DNA from: an uncultured Pelagibacteraceae bacterium
GTDB lineage: Bacteria; Pseudomonadota; Alphaproteobacteria; Pelagibacterales; Pelagibacteraceae
DNA: 12,398 nt
Reading direction: 5' to 3'
Assembly: GCA_902633535.1 (NCBI GenBank)
Contig: CACPGM010000011.1
Location: 1 to 12,398, forward strand
Below, one piece after another: positions 7,863 to 12,398 of the stretch. The first letter of the stretch is position 1. Every line of letters starts with the position of its first letter. The position numbers were made by a program, and so were the translations under genes. The notes under the pieces are model-generated. The model worked only from the letters and a program-made list of their open reading frames with translations. It ran no database searches and was not told the DNA's origin.

Positions 7863-8926
7863 CTGCTCAAGCCTCTATAATTAGTTGGAACATCAAGTGG
7901 ATCAAAACCAAAATGATTTAACCATCTGTAATCACATTCAAAAAATGCTCTTAAATCATTTATACCATATTTAAGCATAGCCAGTCTATCTATCCCTATA
8001 CCAAATGCATATCCTTGGTATTTGGAAGGATCAACTTTTACATTTTTTAATACATTAGGATGGACCATTCCACATCCTAGAATTTCAAGCCATTGATCGC
8101 CTTCCCCAATTACAATCTTTCCGTCTTTTATCTCGTAACCTATATCAACTTCTGCAGATGGTTCTGTAAAAGGAAAATGGCTTGGTCTAAATCTCATCTT
8201 AATCTTATCAACTTCAAAAAATTCTTTTATAAAATAATTTAAACATCCTTTTAAGTGACCCATATTAATATCTTTGTCTATATGAAGACCTTCTACTTGG
8301 TGAAACATTGGAGCATGTGTTTGGTCACTATCTGATCTATAAGTTCTTCCTGGAGCAATAATTTTGAAAGGTGGTTTGTCTTTTAACATCGTTCTGATTT
8401 GAACTGGGGAAGTGTGTGTTCTTAGTAAAAGATTTTTAGTCTCATCAAGATAAAAAGTATCATGCATGTCTCTTGCTGGATGGTTATTAGGTGTATTTAA
8501 GGCCGTAAAATTATTATATTCATTTTCAACATCAGGACCTTCTTCAACACTAAACCCTATCTCAGAAAAAATTGACGAGATTTCATCAATAGTTTGGGAG
8601 ACAGGATGAATTTTACCTCTTACGAATGATCTTTCAGGTAGAGTTATATCAACTTTTTCTTTTTCTAATTTTTCATTGATCTTTTTTGACTCAATTTCGT
8701 TTATTTTATTTGTAATTAAATTCTGCAATTCATCTTTGATTTGATTGAGATCTGATGCAAATTTTTTTCTATCTATTTCTGATATTGAGCTAATGTTTTT
8801 AAATTGAGATGAAATTAAACCATTCTTTCCAAATAATTCTGATTTAATTTTATTTATCTCATCCAGATTTAGATTATCATTAAGTCTGATAATAAATTTT
8901 TCTTTTATATTTTTTAAGTCTGACAT
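7859..8926 (-). CDS. pheS: phenylalanine-tRNA ligase alpha subunit
   Basis: A 355-residue class II aminoacyl-tRNA synthetase subunit that holds the Phe-activating site. Seen: an N-terminal charged coiled-coil arm at about 1-90; HPV with motif 1 from 107; motif 2 including [26 protein letters not shown] at 189-214; [10 protein letters not shown] at 279-288; and motif 3 [14 protein letters not shown] at 305-318, where Ala307 lies in the Phe pocket. It is longer than E. coli PheS (327) because of a C-terminal tail [17 protein letters not shown], which I associate with alphaproteobacterial enzymes. The ATG at 8926 is forced, because an in-frame TAA stands four codons upstream. The only AAGGA is some 13 bases from the ATG and partly inside a hairpin. 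The gene sits 43 bases after rplT and overlaps pheT by four bases. Confidence 0.97.
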   Translation of the reverse strand: MSDLKNIKEKFIIRLNDNLNLDEINKIKSELFGKNGLISSQFKNISSISEIDRKKFASDLNQIKDELQNLITNKINEIESKKINEKLEKEKVDITLPERSFVRGKIHPVSQTIDEISSIFSEIGFSVEEGPDVENEYNNFTALNTPNNHPARDMHDTFYLDETKNLLLRTHTSPVQIRTMLKDKPPFKIIAPGRTYRSDSDQTHAPMFHQVEGLHIDKDINMGHLKGCLNYFIKEFFEVDKIKMRFRPSHFPFTEPSAEVDIGYEIKDGKIVIGEGDQWLEILGCGMVHPNVLKNVKVDPSKYQGYAFGIGIDRLAMLKYGINDLRAFFECDYRWLNHFGFDPLDVPTNYRGLSR

Positions 8927-8935
8927 ATTGGTAGA

Positions 8936-8954
8936 TTATTTCCTTAAGAAATAA
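8936..8954 (-). promoter_or_regulatory. small hairpin in the pheS leader around the AAGGA
   Basis: In the rplT-pheS spacer the mRNA can form a perfect 7-pair stem, UUAUUUC with GAAAUAA, around the loop UUAAG. The loop plus the first stem base carries AAGG, the only Shine-Dalgarno-like sequence before pheS. It might modulate pheS initiation. There is no T-run after it, so it is not a standard terminator. Confidence 0.3.
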
Positions 8955-8969
8955 AAACAATAGAGAAGA

Positions 8970-9326
8970 TTAGTTTAGAGCTGATTGAGCTTTTTGAACT
9001 ATTGTTTTAAAAGCTTCTGGACTATCGTAGGCTATTTCAGCAAGAATTTTTCTATCAATAGTAATTCCACACTTATTTAATCCATTAATAAACTTCGAAT
9101 ATGTCATTCCTTCGGACCTGACACCAGCGTTAATTCTTTGAATCCAAAGCGATTTAAAATCTCTCTTTTTGTTTCTTCTATCTCGATATGCATACTGCAT
9201 AGCTTTTTCCATAGCTTGCTTTGCAACTCTAATAGTATTTTTTCTTCTGCCCCATTGTCCTTTGACAGCTTTTAAAACTTTTTTGTGTTTAGCTCGGCTA
9301 GTTACACCTCTTTTAACTCTTGCCAT
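8970..9326 (-). CDS. rplT: 50S ribosomal protein L20
   Basis: A 118-residue protein, the same length as E. coli L20. Seen: the basic N-terminal arm [19 protein letters not shown], then [15 protein letters not shown] at 26-40, [13 protein letters not shown] at 46-58 and [10 protein letters not shown] at 61-70, all diagnostic. L20 binds 23S rRNA early in large-subunit assembly. In several bacteria it also represses translation of its own operon (rpmI-rplT) by binding the leader. The start at 9326 is set by a good Shine-Dalgarno, AGAGGA at 9336-9331, inside the last codons of rpmI with a one-base intergenic gap. Confidence 0.97.
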   Translation of the reverse strand: MARVKRGVTSRAKHKKVLKAVKGQWGRRKNTIRVAKQAMEKAMQYAYRDRRNKKRDFKSLWIQRINAGVRSEGMTYSKFINGLNKCGITIDRKILAEIAYDSPEAFKTIVQKAQSALN

Positions 9327-9327
9327 T

Positions 9328-9534
9328 TTATCCTCTTAGACTGTAAGGCATATACGATTTAACAATTTTTCCATCTTGTTTTGACATCGCAGTAGTACCT
9401 CTTAATTTTCTGATTTGTGAATTTGTTCTTTTAATCATACCATGTCTTTTACCAGCTTGAGCAGTCATCACTTTGCCTTTAGCTGAAATTTTAAATCTTT
9501 TTTTAGCTGAGCTTTTAGTTTTAAGTTTTGGCAT
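9328..9534 (-). CDS. rpmI: 50S ribosomal protein L35
   Basis: A 68-residue basic protein, close to E. coli L35 (65). Seen: [15 protein letters not shown] at 1-15, [10 protein letters not shown] at 28-37 and RKLRGTT at 42-48, the standard L35 pattern. The open frame extends upstream to a TTG at 9555, but the conserved N-terminus is MPKLKTK, so the ATG at 9534 is chosen. The ribosome-binding site is weak (AGAAA). L35 sits on the surface of the large subunit. It lies 54 bases after infC and one base before rplT, the usual order. In E. coli L20 represses this cistron; no matching leader fold could be established here. Confidence 0.96.
   Translation of the reverse strand: MPKLKTKSSAKKRFKISAKGKVMTAQAGKRHGMIKRTNSQIRKLRGTTAMSKQDGKIVKSYMPYSLRG
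9331..9336 (-). promoter_or_regulatory. strong ribosome-binding site for rplT inside the rpmI end
   Basis: AGAGGA is encoded by the last two codons of rpmI (Arg-Gly), four bases before the rplT ATG once the TAA is counted. It is one of the few clear Shine-Dalgarno sequences in the leftward unit; most other starts here have weak sites or none. Confidence 0.65.
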
Positions 9535-9575
9535 AATTTCTGCGAGGTTATACAAAGAATGATTTAAATTTACAA

Positions 9576-9587
9576 CCTTAATTAAGG
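9576..9587. repeat. 12-base perfect palindrome just after infC
   Basis: CCTTAATTAAGG is a perfect inverted repeat starting one base after the infC stop, in the 54-base infC-rpmI spacer. As RNA it makes only a short CCUU/AAGG stem with an AAUU loop and no U-run, so it is not a terminator. It could be a protein-binding site or chance. Confidence 0.55.
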
Positions 9588-9588
9588 C

Positions 9589-10134
9589 TTATATTGGCTG
9601 AATAACCATTATCATTTGCTTCCCATCAAACTTGGGATGTAATTCTACCTTTCCAACTTCCTTCATGTCCTCTTTAATTTTGCCCATTAATTCATTTCCT
9701 AGATGAGAATGTTGTAGCTCTCGCCCCTTAAATCTAATTGTAAATTTTACTTTATCTCCCTTTGAAATAAATTTTTTGGCATTTTTAACTTTAAATTCAT
9801 AATCGTGAGTTTCCGTAACTGGTCTCATTTTAATTTCTTTTAAGGCAACAATTTTTTGTTTTTTTTTGGCAAGGTTTGCTTTTTTTTGTGCATCATATTT
9901 AAATTTTCCCATATCCATTATTTTGCAAACTGGTGGACTTGCGTTTGCTGCAATTTCAATTAAATCTAATCCTTGATTTTTTGCCATCGATATAGCTTCA
10001 TTCGTATTGAGAGTACCTAAGTTTTCTCCATCACTTGCTATAACTTGAACTTCTGGTGAAGAAATTCTATTATTTGATCTAGGACCTCGATCCTTGGTTC
10101 TTCTCTGAAAGTAATTTTGTTTAAAATCTGCCAC
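9589..10134 (-). CDS. infC: translation initiation factor IF-3
   Basis: A 181-residue protein, matching the family (E. coli 180). Seen: N-terminal domain from NNRIS at 21-25 with the signature PPVCKIMDMGKFKYD at 67-81, a lysine-rich linker at about 84-95, and C-terminal domain KEIKMRP at 99-105 through RFKGREL at 134-140 to QMIMV near the end. IF-3 binds the 30S subunit, prevents premature subunit joining and checks the start codon. The start codon is GTG at 10134. It is forced, because the codon immediately upstream in the same frame is the thrS stop TAA. No Shine-Dalgarno is visible, so initiation probably depends on ribosomes terminating at thrS. E. coli infC uses the rare AUU codon for autoregulation; that device is absent here. 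Confidence 0.97.
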   Translation of the reverse strand: MADFKQNYFQRRTKDRGPRSNNRISSPEVQVIASDGENLGTLNTNEAISMAKNQGLDLIEIAANASPPVCKIMDMGKFKYDAQKKANLAKKKQKIVALKEIKMRPVTETHDYEFKVKNAKKFISKGDKVKFTIRFKGRELQHSHLGNELMGKIKEDMKEVGKVELHPKFDGKQMIMVIQPI

Positions 10135-12051
10135 TTAATTTGAAGATGCTTTGTTTAAAGCAGAGAATTTTTTTAAAAATAAATTTAAGTCCATATTTTC
10201 TTGTTTATTAGAGTCCAACCTTCTAATCGTTACTGAGTTGCTGTCAACTTCTTTTTTACCACAAATTAATAAAACAGGGATTTTTGCTAATGAATGATCT
10301 CTTATCTTATAATTTAAATTATTATTTTTTAAATCTACGGCAGAACTAATGCCTACACTTCTAATTTTTTTCGATACTTTATCTGCATAATCATTAAATT
10401 CTTCTGAAATAGGTATTACCATCGTCTGTAAAGGAGAGATCCAGAAGGGAAACTTGCCTGCATAGTTTTCAATAAGGATTCCAATAAATCTTTCTAGAGA
10501 ACCAAATAAAGCTCTATGCAACATAACAGGTACTTTTTTTGTCCCATCTTTATCTACATAAGAGGCATCTAATCTTCCTGGTAAATTTAAATCAACTTGT
10601 AAAGTTCCACACTGCCAATCTCTTCCAATTGCATCTCTTAAAACAAATTCAATTTTTGGACCATAAAATGCTCCCTCGCCCTTATTAATACTATATTCAA
10701 GCTTAGATGCTTTTACTGCTTCAAGTAAAGAAGCTTCTGCTTTATCCCAAACTTCATCTTCCCCAACTCTTACTTCTGGTCTGTCTGCATATTTAAGAAT
10801 TACATTTTCAAAACCTAAATCTTTATAAATATCCAAAATTAAATTAGTTACCTCTAAACATTCACTTGTAATTTGATCCTCAGAACAAAATATATGAGCA
10901 TCATCTTGCGTGAATGCTCTTACTCTTAATAAACCGTGTAAAGCTCCAGATGGTTCATAACGATGTACTTTTCCAAATTCTGTAATTCGCAAAGGTAAAT
11001 CTCGATAACTTTTTAAACCCTGATTAAATACTTGAATATGTCCAGGACAATTCATTGGTTTGATTGCAAAGACTTTTTCATCAGGTGTTTCTGAGGTATA
11101 CATATTTTCTCCATATTTTTCCCAATGCCCTGATTTTTCCCATAATTGTCTGTCTAATATCTCTGGAGTATTTACTTCTTTATAACCAGCTGCATCTTGC
11201 CTACTCCTCATATAATTTATTAATTTTTGAAATAGGGCCCAACCTTTCTCATGCCAAAAAACTGATCCTGGACTTTCCTCTCTAAAATGAAATAAATCCA
11301 TTTCTTTACCAAGTTTTCTATGATCTCTTTTTTCAGCTTCCTCAATTCTTTTTAAATAATTATCTAGATCCTTTTGTGAAGCCCAACTCGTACCATATAT
11401 TCGTTGCAACATTTCATTATTAGAGTCTCCTCTCCAATATGCTCCTGACACTTTTGTAAGTTTAAAATATTTTCCTATTTTACCTGTAGAGGAAAGATGT
11501 GGACCTCTACATAAATCATGCCATTCTCCATGAAAATAAATTGATACATCTTCATTTTTAGGTATCGCTTCAATCAGCTCAGCTTTATAAATTTCTCCTT
11601 TTTTTTTAAAATGGCTAATTGCTTTGTTTCTATCCCAAACTTCTCTTTTTGTTGTTTCGTTTCTATCAACAATCTCTTTCATTTTATTTTCAATTTTAAC
11701 TAGATCTTCCTCTGTAAATGGCTCTTTTCTAGCAAAGTCATAATAAAATCCATTTTCAATCACAGGTCCAATTGTAACTTGTGTACCAGGGAATAATTCT
11801 TGAACAGCCATAGCTAAAATATGAGCTGTGTCATGCCTTATAGTTTCCAAGCCCTCGGGATTTTTTGAGGTAAAAATTTTTACAGAGCAATCATTTTCAA
11901 TTAGAAAATCAAGATCTTTAAGCTCACCATCAACACTTATGACCATAGCTTGTTTTGCTAGGGATTTGCTAATTTTTTCAGCTACTTCTAATCCTGTAAC
12001 TTTTTTTGGAAATTCTAAATTGTTTCCATCTGGTAAGATAATTATAGGCAT
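10135..12051 (-). CDS. thrS: threonine-tRNA ligase
   Basis: A 638-residue enzyme (E. coli 642). Domains: N-terminal TGS domain at about 1-61; an editing domain with His73/His77 (HDTAH) and Cys181/His185 (CRGPH), matching the E. coli editing site; and the class II catalytic core. Core features are MNCPGH at 333-338, RITEFGKVHRYEPSGALHGLLRVR spanning motif 2, and motif 3 near LFGSLERFIG. The zinc ligands Cys335, His386 and His512 correspond to E. coli Cys334, His385 and His511. The C-terminal anticodon-binding domain begins near the WISPLQ segment. It charges tRNA-Thr and clears mischarged Ser. The ATG follows the glycosyltransferase TAA with no spacer, and its own TAA is followed at once by the infC GTG. 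In E. coli ThrS represses its own mRNA through a leader; here there is no leader at all. Confidence 0.97.
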   Translation of the reverse strand: MPIIILPDGNNLEFPKKVTGLEVAEKISKSLAKQAMVISVDGELKDLDFLIENDCSVKIFTSKNPEGLETIRHDTAHILAMAVQELFPGTQVTIGPVIENGFYYDFARKEPFTEEDLVKIENKMKEIVDRNETTKREVWDRNKAISHFKKKGEIYKAELIEAIPKNEDVSIYFHGEWHDLCRGPHLSSTGKIGKYFKLTKVSGAYWRGDSNNEMLQRIYGTSWASQKDLDNYLKRIEEAEKRDHRKLGKEMDLFHFREESPGSVFWHEKGWALFQKLINYMRSRQDAAGYKEVNTPEILDRQLWEKSGHWEKYGENMYTSETPDEKVFAIKPMNCPGHIQVFNQGLKSYRDLPLRITEFGKVHRYEPSGALHGLLRVRAFTQDDAHIFCSEDQITSECLEVTNLILDIYKDLGFENVILKYADRPEVRVGEDEVWDKAEASLLEAVKASKLEYSINKGEGAFYGPKIEFVLRDAIGRDWQCGTLQVDLNLPGRLDASYVDKDGTKKVPVMLHRALFGSLERFIGILIENYAGKFPFWISPLQTMVIPISEEFNDYADKVSKKIRSVGISSAVDLKNNNLNYKIRDHSLAKIPVLLICGKKEVDSNSVTIRRLDSNKQENMDLNLFLKKFSALNKASSN

Positions 12052-12398
12052 TTAATTTAGTAGTCTTTTATACTCTGAATAAGTAGAAAAACACATTTTT
12101 TCAACATTAAATTTTTTAATTACGTTTTTTCTTCCTTCTTTGCCCATTAATTGAAGGGACATCTCATCCATTGTTATTGCTCTAATAATTTTTTTACTTA
12201 AATCATTCGCATTACCAGCTTCAAATAAAAAGCCAGTTTTTTCATCTACGATTGTTTCATTAGACCCACCTATGTTGCTAGCAATTATTAGTTTTTCCAT
12301 TGATTGAGCTTCTACTGAAACTCTACCAAATGCTTCTGGTTCTATCGAAGGTGAAATAACAATATCTGAAACTTTATAAGCTAAAGCCATATCATCAC
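12052..12398 (-). CDS. GT4-family (GT-B fold) glycosyltransferase, C-terminal part, cut by window edge
   Basis: 114 codons plus the stop are visible (two Asp codons precede the Met at 12390); the frame continues past the window, so that Met is internal. Seen: a SPSIEPEAFGRVSVEAQSM segment holding the EX7E motif (E-AFGRVSV-E) typical of retaining GT4 enzymes, where the Glu pair contacts the nucleotide-sugar donor. IASNIGGSNETIVDEKTGFLF, the donor-site loop, and a C-terminal helix follow. GT4 enzymes build lipopolysaccharide and capsule. The gene is fused head-to-tail to thrS (TAA|ATG), making it the upstream member of the translation operon. Donor, acceptor and the N-terminal domain are not visible. 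Confidence 0.9.
   Translation of the reverse strand, partial: DDMALAYKVSDIVISPSIEPEAFGRVSVEAQSMEKLIIASNIGGSNETIVDEKTGFLFEAGNANDLSKKIIRAITMDEMSLQLMGKEGRKNVIKKFNVEKMCFSTYSEYKRLLN

Noticed and set aside
7519..7884. Rightward 121-codon open frame opposite the pheT start
   Set aside because: Serine/phenylalanine-rich composition of an antisense shadow; it lies over the conserved PheT tRNA-binding domain and the pheS-pheT overlap.
8927..8969. Phe-type transcription attenuator ahead of pheS
   Set aside because: There is no ATG-started leader peptide, only a couple of Phe codons in any frame, no T-run after the hairpin and no competing stem.
9535..9555. N-terminal extension of L35 to a TTG codon
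   Set aside because: L35 proteins begin MPKLKTK; the extra seven residues are not conserved and the start would be TTG.
11064..12055. Two rightward frames (73 and 75 codons) opposite thrS
   Set aside because: Both are antisense to ThrS catalytic, editing and TGS regions and have no independent support.
12391..12398. GT4 gene starting at the Met at 12390
   Set aside because: The frame stays open to the window edge and the visible part is only the C-terminal donor-binding half of a GT4 enzyme, so that Met is internal.
1..12398. Mobile elements, CRISPR arrays, tRNA or rRNA genes
   Set aside because: I looked for long direct or inverted repeats, spaced repeats, transposase-like frames and cloverleaf sequences and saw none; nearly all the DNA is explained by coding genes.

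Overview
The window looks like chromosomal DNA of a very AT-rich, tightly packed bacterium. The best guess is an alphaproteobacterium of the SAR11 (Candidatus Pelagibacter) type. This rests on base composition, near-absence of intergenic DNA, lysine/asparagine/isoleucine-rich proteins, and a PheS C-terminal extension (FDPLDVPT...) that I associate with alphaproteobacteria. No marker gene is present to prove the lineage. I see no rRNA, tRNA, CRISPR array, insertion sequence, integrase or attachment site.

Left part (1-2409), surface-sugar genes. A truncated RmlC-type dTDP-4-dehydrorhamnose 3,5-epimerase runs leftward off the window edge. A 219-base divergent intergenic region (227-445) holds candidate promoters and an odd 28-codon ORF. 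A two-gene rightward unit follows: a GT17-family glycosyltransferase and a WecE/RffA-like dTDP-4-keto-6-deoxyglucose aminotransferase, joined by an ATGA overlap.

Right part (2421-12398), one leftward run of ten genes. In transcription order these are: a GT4 glycosyltransferase (cut by the window end), thrS, infC, rpmI, rplT, pheS, pheT, lepA, a class I SAM methyltransferase and a GNAT-like acetyltransferase. The longest gap is 54 bases, and several junctions are 0, 1, 5 or -4 bases, so this reads as one transcription unit. The core thrS-infC-rpmI-rplT-pheST block is a classical bacterial translation cluster; lepA (EF4) extends it. Both ends are joined directly to glycan-type genes, the GT4 upstream and the methyltransferase plus acetyltransferase downstream. 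The two units converge at about 2410-2456, where an AU-rich hairpin with a downstream T-run could terminate transcription from both sides.

How the genes may work together: RmlC and the WecE-like enzyme both belong to dTDP-6-deoxyhexose metabolism. The GNAT protein could acetylate the resulting amino sugar, and the GT17, GT4 and methyltransferase could assemble or decorate a surface glycan. That link is inference from family and position. I found no clearly new biological system. The features most worth a second look are three exact TAA|start junctions with no spacer, long poly(A) tracts inside coding sequence (including 14 As in the essential pheT), the GTG start of infC, and the fusion of glycan genes to both ends of a translation operon.
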